A stretch of 46,596 nucleotides of DNA from Bacteroidales bacterium (GTDB lineage: Bacteria; Bacteroidota; Bacteroidia; Bacteroidales; UBA932). The translations under genes and the position numbers were made by a program. The stretch covers positions 1 through 46,596 of the forward strand of contig JAEELG010000022.1 in assembly GCA_016288775.1 (NCBI GenBank), in the 5' to 3' direction. The notes under the pieces are model-generated. The model was not told the DNA's origin. It ran no database searches and was given only the letters and a program-made list of their open reading frames with translations. Positions within the stretch are counted from its first letter, which is position 1. Every line of letters starts with the position of its first letter. This document shows positions 39,058 to 46,400 of this stretch, in pieces.

Positions 39058-40137
39058 ATGAAATTCCCGACCTTCGTAGTGTACTTTCTCCTTGGCCTCG
39101 CAGCGGACCTGTACATCTGGAACGTCTTCGCGTTCATTCCCACGCTGGTCATCCTGTGCTGCCTGCCGTTCATCGGCAGCGGCCGGAGGTACACCGACGC
39201 CGTGCGGATTTTTTCCTACGTCTACTTCATATTCGAGCTACCCAAGATCCTGTATGCGCTGCTGTCGCTGATACTGCCGGGTTTCGTTGCCGCAGCGGTC
39301 GGAATCTGCGTGGGCCTGTTCTTTGCCACGATGATTTTTTACATGTCGAGGCACCTCGTCGTAAACCGGCTGGAACTGGATTTCGAAGGGCTGCCCGATG
39401 GCTTCGACGGGCTGGAATTCTGCCAGCTGTCCGACTTCCACCTGGGTTCGTACGGCCGGAACTGCCGCTATGTGACCCGCATCATCGATACCGCCATGAA
39501 GCTCTCTCCGGAGCTGATCCTGTTCACCGGCGACCTGGTGAACTTCGACATTTCGGAGACCGATACATATATGGACGAACTGGCGCGCATGAAGGCTCCG
39601 ATGGGCGTCTATGCCATTCGCGGCAACCACGATTACCTGCTGCACGGGCCTCTGGACGAGCCGGAGCGGGTCAAAGCCACGGAACGGCTGAACGAGCTCG
39701 AAAGGGGGCTCGGATGGAGGGTGCTCCTCAACGAGAACGTCACCCTCGAAAGGGGCGGCAGCACCATCGCCCTGGCCGGGGTGGAGAACATATCTGCCAA
39801 TCCCTTCTTCGCCAGGATGGGAGGTGACCTGGGCAAGGCCCTGGAGGGCATACCGCAAGGCGCCTTCACCATCCTGCTTTCGCACGACCCTTCACTCTGG
39901 AGCAAGGACGTGGCTCCCCGCGGCGACGTTGCGCTTACGCTTTCGGGACACACCCACGGGCTCAAATACAAACTGGCCGGCTTCCGCCCGTCGCACTGGC
40001 GGCTCCCCTACCATCAGGGAGTTTTCACCGAAGGCGGTTCCGTGCTGCACGTATCGGGCGGCCTGGGCAGCGCCTTTGCCTTCCGCCTTGGCGGCTACCC
40101 GCGGATAGACATGATTACCCTTAGGAAAAAGCATTAA
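39058..40137 (+). CDS. membrane-anchored metallophosphoesterase
   Basis: 359-residue calcineurin-like phosphoesterase with about four N-terminal hydrophobic helices (MKFPTFVVYFLLGLAADLYI through VGICVGLFFATMIFYMSRHL) and a catalytic domain on the cytoplasmic or periplasmic face (side not determined). Metal-site motifs are in order: CQLSDFHLGSYG (DxH), LFTGDLVNFD (GD), IRGNHDY (GNHD), LLSHDPS and LSGHTHGLKY (GHTH). This arrangement resembles YkuE/YpbG-type enzymes; the substrate is unknown, and lipid-linked phosphates are plausible given the operon (polyprenyl synthase, lipid kinase, plsC). The frame is open far upstream, overlapping rsgA, but the ATG 2 bases after the rsgA stop is the sensible start. 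Confidence 0.9.
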   Translation: MKFPTFVVYFLLGLAADLYIWNVFAFIPTLVILCCLPFIGSGRRYTDAVRIFSYVYFIFELPKILYALLSLILPGFVAAAVGICVGLFFATMIFYMSRHLVVNRLELDFEGLPDGFDGLEFCQLSDFHLGSYGRNCRYVTRIIDTAMKLSPELILFTGDLVNFDISETDTYMDELARMKAPMGVYAIRGNHDYLLHGPLDEPERVKATERLNELERGLGWRVLLNENVTLERGGSTIALAGVENISANPFFARMGGDLGKALEGIPQGAFTILLSHDPSLWSKDVAPRGDVALTLSGHTHGLKYKLAGFRPSHWRLPYHQGVFTEGGSVLHVSGGLGSAFAFRLGGYPRIDMITLRKKH

Positions 40138-40149
40138 AACAATACGCTT

Positions 40150-41076
40150 ATGGACAAATGGTTATTTATCGTCAACCCGGCTTCCTCGTCAGGATTCGGA
40201 AAAGATCTCTGGAAGGAATCCGAGAAGGTGCTCCAGGTCGGGGGTCTCGAGGTAGAACATGTCATCACCGGGCATCCCGGTCATGCTATCGAGATTGCCT
40301 CTGAAGCCGCCGCGAAAGGCTACAGGAAATTCATAGCCGCGGGCGGTGACGGCACCATCCACGAGGTCATGAGCGGCCTGCTGCGCTATTTCGACGCCAG
40401 CGGCGCCGACCCGGGCGACTTCACCCTCGGCGTGCTGCCCTACGGCACCGGCAACGACTGGATCCGCACCGCGAAAGTCCCCGCCGACATGCTCGAAGCC
40501 GCACGCTGCATTGTCCGCGGCAACACGGCGAAGGAAGACCTGGTGCGCCTGACCTTCGACAACGGCGTATTCTGCATGGCGAACATCGGCGGAATCGGCC
40601 TCGACGCCGACATCTGCTACCACACCAACAACCTCAAGAAGAAGGGTCACAAGGGTTCGCTGCTTTACAAACTGGTGGCGCCGTACTCGATCCTGTCGCG
40701 CAAGCGCAGCCCGGTGGAGGTGGTCTGCGACGGCGAAACCATCTACAAAGGCAAACTGTACTCCGCAGTTATCGCCAACGGCATCTACCGCGGCGGCGGA
40801 ATCAAGCAGAACGAGGATGGAGGGCGCTGGGACGACGGCCTGCTGGAACTGTCCATCATGGGCGGAGTAAACCGGATCAAGGCCATGCAGCTCATGATGC
40901 ACGTGTTCTCCGGCGACTTCGCCACCCTGCCCGGTATCATCACAAAGCGCTTCCGCAAACTGACCGTAACGCCACTCGGCGCTACGTCCAGGGTTGAATC
41001 CGACGGCGAGCTTCCCGGCACTCTGCCGCTCACCGTGGAGCTCACCGGCAAGCAGATCAACATAATCGTTCCGTAA
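40150..41076 (+). CDS. diacylglycerol kinase-family lipid kinase
   Basis: Lipid kinase of the DgkB/YegS family, 308 residues, cytoplasmic or peripheral membrane. The N-terminal nucleotide-binding part starts MDKWLFIVNPASSSGFGKDL and contains the family motif AAGGDGTIHEVMSGLL (GGDGT), LGVLPYGTGNDWIRTA, and ANIGGIGLDADICYHTNNLK. The C-terminal beta-sandwich includes AVIANGIYRGGGIKQNEDG and DDGLLELSIMGGVNRIKAMQ. It would phosphorylate diacylglycerol or a similar lipid to phosphatidate-type products. Its stop overlaps the plsC start (TAATG), which supports a shared role in phospholipid turnover. Confidence 0.92.
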   Translation: MDKWLFIVNPASSSGFGKDLWKESEKVLQVGGLEVEHVITGHPGHAIEIASEAAAKGYRKFIAAGGDGTIHEVMSGLLRYFDASGADPGDFTLGVLPYGTGNDWIRTAKVPADMLEAARCIVRGNTAKEDLVRLTFDNGVFCMANIGGIGLDADICYHTNNLKKKGHKGSLLYKLVAPYSILSRKRSPVEVVCDGETIYKGKLYSAVIANGIYRGGGIKQNEDGGRWDDGLLELSIMGGVNRIKAMQLMMHVFSGDFATLPGIITKRFRKLTVTPLGATSRVESDGELPGTLPLTVELTGKQINIIVP

Positions 41077-41705
41077 TGGGAAAGGGATCCGTTTGGGAAA
41101 CACGCCTGGGCATTTCGGGCAGGTTTCTGAGGGTTCTGGGCTGGTTAGTTGCCAATACCGTCCAGCGCCCGAAGCTGTGCGGCCCCAAAGTCCGGCTCGA
41201 CGAGCCCACCATATTCGCCATCAGGCACGTAGGCCTCATGGACCCTCTGATGCTCATGGCCAAGTACCCGGGCAAGGTCCTGCACCCCCTGGCCGCAGTG
41301 GATTACTTCGAGAAGAACGCGTTCACCCGCTGGTTCTACAAGAGCGCCCAGTGCATTCCGATCGACAGGAAAAACGGATCACAGGAGTGGCTGGATCTGT
41401 CGATGAAGGCGCTGGCAAAGGGCGAAAGCGTCATCATAGCCCCCGAAGGGCGGCGGAATAAATCCGGAAAGGGCGTACTGCCCTTCCGCTGGGGCGTATC
41501 TATCCTTGCCGAGAAGAGCGGAGCGAGGGTGGTTCCCGTGTGGAACGAGATGTGGAAGTTCCCGCACCGCTACCGCCTCGCCATGGGAGAGCCAATATAC
41601 CTGGGCTCCATGCCGGAAGGGTGCTCGAGGGGAGACTGGCTGCATGTCCAGACAGCCAGGATCCAGGACGCCGTAGAGGCTCTTGAGAAAAGGGCAAAGG
41701 CTTAG
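41076..41705 (+). CDS. 1-acylglycerol-3-phosphate acyltransferase (PlsC-like)
   Basis: Acyltransferase of the PlsC family, 209 residues, making phosphatidic acid or acylating a related lipid. Block I is IRHVGLMDPLML (HX4D, His and Asp spaced as required), the second conserved block is FTRWFYKSAQCIPIDRK, and block III is IAPEGRRNKSGKGVLPFRWG, an EGTRS variant with EGRRN. The hydrophobic N-terminus may associate with the membrane. It is last in the polyprenyl synthase operon, and its TAG stop overlaps by 4 bases the stop of the convergent M28 gene. Confidence 0.9.
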   Translation: MGKGSVWETRLGISGRFLRVLGWLVANTVQRPKLCGPKVRLDEPTIFAIRHVGLMDPLMLMAKYPGKVLHPLAAVDYFEKNAFTRWFYKSAQCIPIDRKNGSQEWLDLSMKALAKGESVIIAPEGRRNKSGKGVLPFRWGVSILAEKSGARVVPVWNEMWKFPHRYRLAMGEPIYLGSMPEGCSRGDWLHVQTARIQDAVEALEKRAKA

Positions 41706-43147
41706 AACAGCCAGCCCAGGGTTATATAGCTGGCCTTACGCATACGCACTGGCTGGGGAGCCTCGAAAGCCGACCCCAGCTGCCAGCGCATGTCCCATTG
41801 CATCAGGATGTTCCCTACCTGGACACCGAACACCATCGCCAGACCGCCCTGGTCGGGCTTGAGTTTCCATTCGGGAGCGGTTGAGCTGAAGCTGTGCGAG
41901 AACACATGGCTGTAGTAACCTCCGAATCCTGCGAAGAATACGTTCGAAGAGCTGTCGGAACGGATCATGAGGTACGCCGGAACGGTGAGAGCACGCTGGG
42001 AGAAGGTCTGCGGGTGCCCGAGAGGCTCGTCAAGCGCAGGGAAACGCGAACTCGCCTGCTCGAACAGCGCCTGCACCTGCACGCCAGCCATACCCATGTT
42101 CAGGCAACCCACGAGACCGCCGCTGTAATCCATGGCGGCGTCCGAAGTCATCGATGCCGAAGGGAAATGCAGCGAGGCGGACCCGAGGCTGCCGATTACT
42201 CCTCCCTGGAAGAGCGGAGCCTTGCCGAGATGCTTCGGGGCCACCTTGCCGCTGGCGGCGAAAGCGGGATCCGATGCCGAGATGGCGGCCAAGTCGGCGA
42301 TATATCCTGAAACTTTGTCAAGGCCTTCGTAATCGATGAGATCGGCCTTGTCTTCCGGCTTGTGATACGGCGACTTGAGACCTGTGGTGACGGCCAGCGT
42401 AGGCACCTGCTTCTTTGCGAAGCCCTCGGTGTCGGTCGCGGTGAAGGCGGAGTTTTCAAAATCCTTCAGCTTCAGCTTGATGGCATTGCGTTCGGCGGGC
42501 TCCTTAAGGAGAGACTTGCCGTCCTTGATGGTCGCCACGCCTTCCATGATGAGCTTGCCGCTTTTTCCGTACCAGCCGACCATGTCGATGCTCATCATGA
42601 GCTTGATATGCTCGATGCCGATTACCGTATCGAGGAATTCAGCCAGATACTCGGAGCCGTAGAGTCCGATCTCTTCGGCGTCGAAAGCAGCGATGATCAC
42701 GCTGCGCTTCAGATCTCCCTGCCTGGCGCACAGCTCGCGCGCCACCTCGATCAGGGCGGCGCTGCCGGATGCGTTGTCGTCGGCTCCAGGATAGATCTTG
42801 CCATGCTTTATTCCGAGGTGGTCGTAATGGGCGCCGAGCACTATGTATTCGTCTTTGAGCTCGTTGCCTTCGATGAGTCCGACCACGTCGGTGTACTGAT
42901 TGCCTTTCTTCTGGAAGTGCACCAGGAAGTCGCCGTTGAAGAAAGGCTTCACGCCGCACTCCTTGTAGCGCTCGACAATGTAGTCGCGCGCCTTGATGGC
43001 GCCGGCGCCGCCTGCGGCGCGTCCGTGGAGCGAGTCGGAGGCAAAATAATATACGTACTCAGCGAGTCTTTCGCTTCGTGACTGGGCGCTTGCTGCGAAT
43101 TGCAATAGCAGCGCGAGAAAGCTCAGGAACAGAGAAATCTTCTTCAT
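41702..43147 (-). CDS. M28 metallopeptidase fused to a C-terminal outer-membrane beta-barrel
   Basis: 481-residue exported protein. Signal MKKISLFLSFLALLLQFAAS, then an M28 aminopeptidase-type domain (about 25-295) with complete di-zinc site: His107 in GAHYDHLG, Asp124 in PGADDNASGSAAL, Glu158/Glu159 in FDAEEIGLYGS, Asp188 in SIDMVGWYG and His in SPYHKPEDKADL. From about residue 300 the sequence changes to alternating beta strands (GGLVGCLNMGMAGVQVQALF, ALTVPAYLMIRSDSSSNVFF, GLAMVFGVQVGNILMQWDMR) ending YITLGWLF, as in PorT-like OMP_b-brl_2 barrels. The fusion is unusual. The ATG at 43147 lies 89 bases inside rnr; a TTG two codons earlier is also open. Confidence 0.9.
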   Translation of the reverse strand: MKKISLFLSFLALLLQFAASAQSRSERLAEYVYYFASDSLHGRAAGGAGAIKARDYIVERYKECGVKPFFNGDFLVHFQKKGNQYTDVVGLIEGNELKDEYIVLGAHYDHLGIKHGKIYPGADDNASGSAALIEVARELCARQGDLKRSVIIAAFDAEEIGLYGSEYLAEFLDTVIGIEHIKLMMSIDMVGWYGKSGKLIMEGVATIKDGKSLLKEPAERNAIKLKLKDFENSAFTATDTEGFAKKQVPTLAVTTGLKSPYHKPEDKADLIDYEGLDKVSGYIADLAAISASDPAFAASGKVAPKHLGKAPLFQGGVIGSLGSASLHFPSASMTSDAAMDYSGGLVGCLNMGMAGVQVQALFEQASSRFPALDEPLGHPQTFSQRALTVPAYLMIRSDSSSNVFFAGFGGYYSHVFSHSFSSTAPEWKLKPDQGGLAMVFGVQVGNILMQWDMRWQLGSAFEAPQPVRMRKASYITLGWLF

Positions 43148-45167
43148 TTTCAATTAATTCGTAATCCAGGAGGCGTTGCTCCAGATTGGCGTTCTTAACT
43201 CTGATGCGCACGCGGTCGCCAAGCCGGAACTCACGTCCGGTACGGCGTCCGCACAGGCGGTAATGCGGTTCGTCGAATTCGTAGTAGTCGGAGCGCATCT
43301 CGCGCAGCGGCACCATTCCTTCGATGTGGGTTTCGTCTATCTCGACGTACATGCCCCATTCGGTCATGCCCGAAACGGTGCCGTCGAACTCCATGCCTAT
43401 CTTGTCCTGCATGTACTCCACCAGCTTGTATTTGACGCTGGTGCGCTCTGCGTCGGCGGCAACGAGTTCGCGTTCGGAGGCGTGCACGCACTCCCTCTCG
43501 AACTTGGCCTTGTCGGCGGAATCGCCTCCGCGGAGATAAATCGACAGCAGCCTGTGCACCATGAGGTCGGGATAACGGCGGATAGGCGAAGTGAAGTGGG
43601 TGTAGAAGGTGAATGCCAGTCCGTAGTGACCTATGTTGTCGGTGCTGTAAACGGCCTTGGCCATGGAGCGCAGGGCTATGTTCTCGAAGGCCTCGTATTC
43701 GGGTTTGCCCTTGGCGGATCCAAGCAGCTCGCGGAGCGATTTGGCCGCGCCTTTGCCGCTGGTGGCCTCCGCCATCTTGTATCCGAAGTTGGCGGCGAAG
43801 CCCCTCAGGCCCTCGAGTTTCTCGAAATTGGGCTCGCCGTGCACGCGGTAGACGAATGTCTTCGCGCTCTTCATCGCCACGCCGTTCATCTTGCCGCCGG
43901 TGCCCACGAATTCGGCCACGGTGCGGTTGGCGAGCAGCATGAATTCCTCGATGAGGTTGTTGGACTCGCGTGCTATCTTCTGGTATACGCGGAGCGGTTT
44001 GCCGGAATCGTCCACCTCCACCTTCATTTCCGGACGGTCGAAGTTGATTGCGCCGGCGCGGAACCGGGCTTCGCGCAGGATGCGGGCCAGTTTGTCGAGG
44101 GTCAGGATCGCATCTTCCACCGGGGTGCGTTTGCCTTCCTCCGGCGGGTTGTCGATCACCGCCTGGGCGGTCTCGTAGTCGAGACGGGCGTTGGAACAGA
44201 TGACCGTGCGCCCTATCCAGCGCGACTTGACGGCGCCCTTGGGGCCCATCGTGAACACGACGGAGAAGGTGAGCTTGTCTTCGTCCTGGCGCAGCGAACA
44301 GAGCTTGTTGCAGAGTTTCTCGGGCAGCATGGGGACGGTACGGTCCACCAGGTACACGGAGGTGCCGCGCTCGCGGGCTTCCAGGTCGACGGCTGAGCCT
44401 ACCTTGACGTAATGCGACACGTCGGCGATGTGCACGCCCACCTCGTAGTTGCCATCGGGGAGCTTGCGGAGCGACAGGGCGTCGTCGAAGTCCTTGGCGT
44501 CCGAAGGGTCTATGGTGAATGTGAGGACGTCGCGGAAGTCCTTGCGTCCCTTGAGGTCGTTTTCTGTGATTTCCTCGGGTATCTTGTCCGCAGCATGCTC
44601 CACTTCGTTCGAGAACCGGTAGGGCAGGTTGAATTCGGTGAGGATGGCATGCATCTCGGTCTCGTTGTCGCCGGGAGTGCCGAGCACGTCGGTCACGTGG
44701 CCGCGGGGGCAGGGGTCCTTGCGGTCCCAGCGGTCCACCACGGCGGCGACCTTCATGCCAATCTTTGCGCCCATAGAGCGGGCCTGTTCGGCGTCAACCA
44801 TGATGTCGTAGGGCATCTGCTTGCTCTGCATGAGAACCCACGCCTGGGCGCCGACGAAGTGCATGTAGCCCACGAACGGGGCCTTGCTGCGCTCGAGTAT
44901 CTCCACCACCTCGCCTTCGCGGCGCTTGCCGGAACTGCCTCCCTGGTGGGTGACGGCTACACGCACCAGGTCGCCGTTCAGGGCCTGGCGGGTCTTGGAG
45001 GCCTTTACATACACGTCGTCGTCCTGTCCTTCGATGATGACGAAGATGAATCCGTCGCGGGTCATCTGGACCTTGCCGACGTACTGAGGAACCTGCTTGC
45101 GGCCGCTGCGGGAACTGCGGGCGCCCTGCTTGCGCGTCTGCTGACGCTTATCTTTCTTTTTCTTCAT
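43059..45167 (-). CDS. rnr: ribonuclease R
   Basis: Processive 3'-5' exoribonuclease of the RNB family, degrading structured RNA. The 702-residue protein has a basic N-terminus (MKKKKDKRQQTRKQGARSSR), cold-shock domains (YVGKVQMTRDGFIFVIIEGQ, GYMHFVGAQAWVLM), the RNB catalytic motif FTIDPSDAKDFDDALSLRKL near residue 220 with its metal-binding aspartates, HYGLAFTFYTHFTSPIRRYP, and a C-terminal S1 domain (MEFDGTVSGMTEWGMYVEID). A basic tail (SKRPVTKRKTR) ends the protein; the last 89 bases overlap the signal-peptide region of the M28 gene in another frame. The start is 2 bases after the manA stop. Confidence 0.96.
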   Translation of the reverse strand: MKKKKDKRQQTRKQGARSSRSGRKQVPQYVGKVQMTRDGFIFVIIEGQDDDVYVKASKTRQALNGDLVRVAVTHQGGSSGKRREGEVVEILERSKAPFVGYMHFVGAQAWVLMQSKQMPYDIMVDAEQARSMGAKIGMKVAAVVDRWDRKDPCPRGHVTDVLGTPGDNETEMHAILTEFNLPYRFSNEVEHAADKIPEEITENDLKGRKDFRDVLTFTIDPSDAKDFDDALSLRKLPDGNYEVGVHIADVSHYVKVGSAVDLEARERGTSVYLVDRTVPMLPEKLCNKLCSLRQDEDKLTFSVVFTMGPKGAVKSRWIGRTVICSNARLDYETAQAVIDNPPEEGKRTPVEDAILTLDKLARILREARFRAGAINFDRPEMKVEVDDSGKPLRVYQKIARESNNLIEEFMLLANRTVAEFVGTGGKMNGVAMKSAKTFVYRVHGEPNFEKLEGLRGFAANFGYKMAEATSGKGAAKSLRELLGSAKGKPEYEAFENIALRSMAKAVYSTDNIGHYGLAFTFYTHFTSPIRRYPDLMVHRLLSIYLRGGDSADKAKFERECVHASERELVAADAERTSVKYKLVEYMQDKIGMEFDGTVSGMTEWGMYVEIDETHIEGMVPLREMRSDYYEFDEPHYRLCGRRTGREFRLGDRVRIRVKNANLEQRLLDYELIENEEDFSVPELSRAAIAIRSKRPVTKRKTR

Positions 45168-45169
45168 GC

Positions 45170-46081
45170 TTAGTTGTGGCTTAGTAGCATCTTGAGGCCG
45201 CCGGGACCGGGAACGAACTCGATTTCTTCGGCGCAGGCCGGCACCAGGACGCAGCCGTCAGCGGCGATTTCCGTGGTTTCGGAGCCGCATCGCAGGGTGC
45301 CTGAGCCTTCCAGGCACATCACGATGACGAAGCTGTCCAGGCCACGGAGGTCCCTGGTGAAGGGCGCGTCCAGGTCGAGCACCGACGTGGTGAAATAGTC
45401 GCAGCTTACCAGAGGGACTTCGGAGTCCTTGCGAGGCTCGTATTGAGTCCGATATTCCGGGTACACCCTGTAGTCGAGGGCCTCCTTCGCAAGCTCCGTA
45501 TGGAGCGGGCGGAGCTTGCCGTCCAGACCAGGGCGGTTGTAGTCCCAGATACGGTAAGTAGAATCGGAAGTCTGCTGGATTTCAGCGATATAGCTGCCGG
45601 GCAGAAGAGCGTGAACGCGGCCGGTTGGAATGAAGAACACATCTCCGGCCTGAATCCTGTGCCTGGCGATCACATCGGTTATGGTGCCGTCGTGAACCTT
45701 GCTCTCGTATTCCTCCGGGGTGATTTCCTGAGCGAATCCGGCCATGAGCTCGGCGTCCTTCTCCGCCCTGATCACATACCACATCTCGGTTTTGCCGTGC
45801 AGGCCCTGGCGCTTCTGGGCGAACTCCTCGGAGGGATGGACCTGGATGCTCAGTGGCGCATGGACGTCGAGGAACTTGACCAGCAGGGGGAACTCGTCGC
45901 CGAAGCGCCGGTAATTCTCACACCCTAGCAGCCGTTCCTTCTCCTTAGCCACCAACTCATTGATTGTCATTCCCTTGCAAGGGCCGTCGGAGACCACCGA
46001 CATCCTTTCGGGATACCCCGACAACACCCAAAGTTCCGAGCCCCACACCATGGGGCGAAGTATAGGTTCAAGACGATACAT
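45170..46081 (-). CDS. manA: mannose-6-phosphate isomerase, class I
   Basis: Zinc-dependent isomerase interconverting mannose 6-phosphate and fructose 6-phosphate, linking mannose use with GDP-sugar supply. 303 residues from the ATG at 46081: MYRLEPILRPMVWGSELWVL, FPLLVKFLDVHAPLSIQVHP (zinc ligands in QVHP), GKTEMWYVI (Glu ligand), and IPTGRVHALLPGSYIAEIQQ with SDSTYRIWDYNRPG (His ligand and catalytic Arg region). It belongs to the short Bacillus ManA-like form. The frame is open about 40 codons further upstream into the rRNA terminators; the start is fixed by the TACCTTTG box 4 bases before the ATG. Confidence 0.95.
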   Translation of the reverse strand: MYRLEPILRPMVWGSELWVLSGYPERMSVVSDGPCKGMTINELVAKEKERLLGCENYRRFGDEFPLLVKFLDVHAPLSIQVHPSEEFAQKRQGLHGKTEMWYVIRAEKDAELMAGFAQEITPEEYESKVHDGTITDVIARHRIQAGDVFFIPTGRVHALLPGSYIAEIQQTSDSTYRIWDYNRPGLDGKLRPLHTELAKEALDYRVYPEYRTQYEPRKDSEVPLVSCDYFTTSVLDLDAPFTRDLRGLDSFVIVMCLEGSGTLRCGSETTEIAADGCVLVPACAEEIEFVPGPGGLKMLLSHN

Positions 46082-46085
46082 ACTA

Positions 46086-46119
46086 CAAAGGTAACAAAAA
46101 AAACGGTAGCTGCCGCAAA
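46086..46119 (-). promoter_or_regulatory. manA promoter TTTG-N22-TACCTTTG
   Basis: -7 box TACCTTTG (46086-46093) ends 4 bases before the manA ATG; the TTTG -33 element (46116-46119) lies in the trailing part of terminator repeat A. The message is probably leaderless. Confidence 0.6.
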
Positions 46120-46165
46120 CAAAAAAAGGCCCGGGTCCTTCTGGACTCGAGCCTTTCGAAAAGCG
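46106..46165 (-). repeat. terminator-containing direct repeat, copy A
   Basis: 60-base unit nearly identical to 46192-46250: one extra A in the A-tract and one substitution in the hairpin loop. The unit holds a terminator hairpin plus GTTTGCGGCAGCTAC (minus strand), which supplies a -33 TTTG and is complementary to the 5S 3' end. Confidence 0.95.
46121..46153 (-). terminator. intrinsic terminator, copy A
   Basis: Minus strand: 11-bp stem GGCTCGAGTCC/GGACCCGGGCC (one A-C mismatch, one G-U), loop AGAA, then seven T. It is second in tandem after the rRNA operon and also ends any transcript from the promoter at 46176-46205. Confidence 0.9.
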
Positions 46166-46171
46166 CCCCGA
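46121..46171 (-). ncRNA. possible short RNA between tandem rRNA terminators
   Basis: A full promoter (46176-46205) faces terminator A with no gene between them. The expected transcript of about 50 bases would begin near the GCCC-UUCG-GGGC hairpin and end in the terminator. No homology to a known RNA family was recognised; it may be a by-product of a duplication rather than a functional RNA. Confidence 0.25.
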
Positions 46172-46175
46172 AGGG

Positions 46176-46205
46176 CAAATATAAAAGTAGCGTAGCTGCC
46201 GCAAA
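46176..46205 (-). promoter_or_regulatory. promoter TTTG-N18-TATATTTG between two terminators
   Basis: Minus strand TTTG at 46202-46205, spacer of 18, TATATTTG at 46176-46183. Both elements match the Bacteroidetes consensus. It lies downstream of terminator B and upstream of terminator A. Confidence 0.5.
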
Positions 46206-46250
46206 CAAAAAAGGCCCGGGTCCTTTTGGACTCGAGCCTTTCGAAAAGCG
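46192..46250 (-). repeat. terminator-containing direct repeat, copy B
   Basis: 59-base partner of copy A, 86 bases away. Its right end merges with the 3' end of 5S rRNA, and its left end GTAGCTGCCGC (46192-46202) is the exact inverse of GCGGCAGCTAC (46248-46258). Confidence 0.95.
46207..46238 (-). terminator. rRNA operon terminator, copy B
   Basis: Minus strand stem GGCTCGAGTCC/GGACCCGGGCC, loop AAAA, six T, starting about 10 bases after the 5S 3' end. It is the first of two tandem terminators. Confidence 0.92.
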
Positions 46251-46358
46251 GCAGCTACCTACTCTCCCACCTGGTGGGGCAGTACCATCGGCGCTAGTGA
46301 GCTTAACTTCTCTGTTCGGTATGGGAAGAGGTGGATCCTCACCGCTATAACCACCGCA
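46248..46358 (-). rRNA. rrf: 5S ribosomal RNA
   Basis: Minus strand about 111 bases from TGCGGTGG to GCTGCCGC, whose ends pair as helix I (GCGGTGG with its 3' complement). Internal landmarks are CCTCTTCCCATACCGAACAG, GAAGTTAAGC and GGTGGGAGAGTAGG, the usual 5S loop sequences. The ends are set by helix I and may be off by a few bases. It is followed at once by tandem terminators, and lies 42 bases after the 23S 3' end, as the last gene of an rRNA operon that continues beyond the window. Confidence 0.95.
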
Positions 46359-46400
46359 GTATATTACTTGAGAGAGATAATCTGGCCTCTCGGCCAAGGG

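Noticed and set aside
38602..40137. Metallophosphoesterase as a 511-residue protein
   Set aside because: The extra part reads through rsgA in another frame; an ATG lies 2 bases after the rsgA stop and begins a membrane helix.
46083..46397. 104-residue open frame over the rRNA end
   Set aside because: It spans both terminators and the 5S gene, all firmly identified as RNA features.
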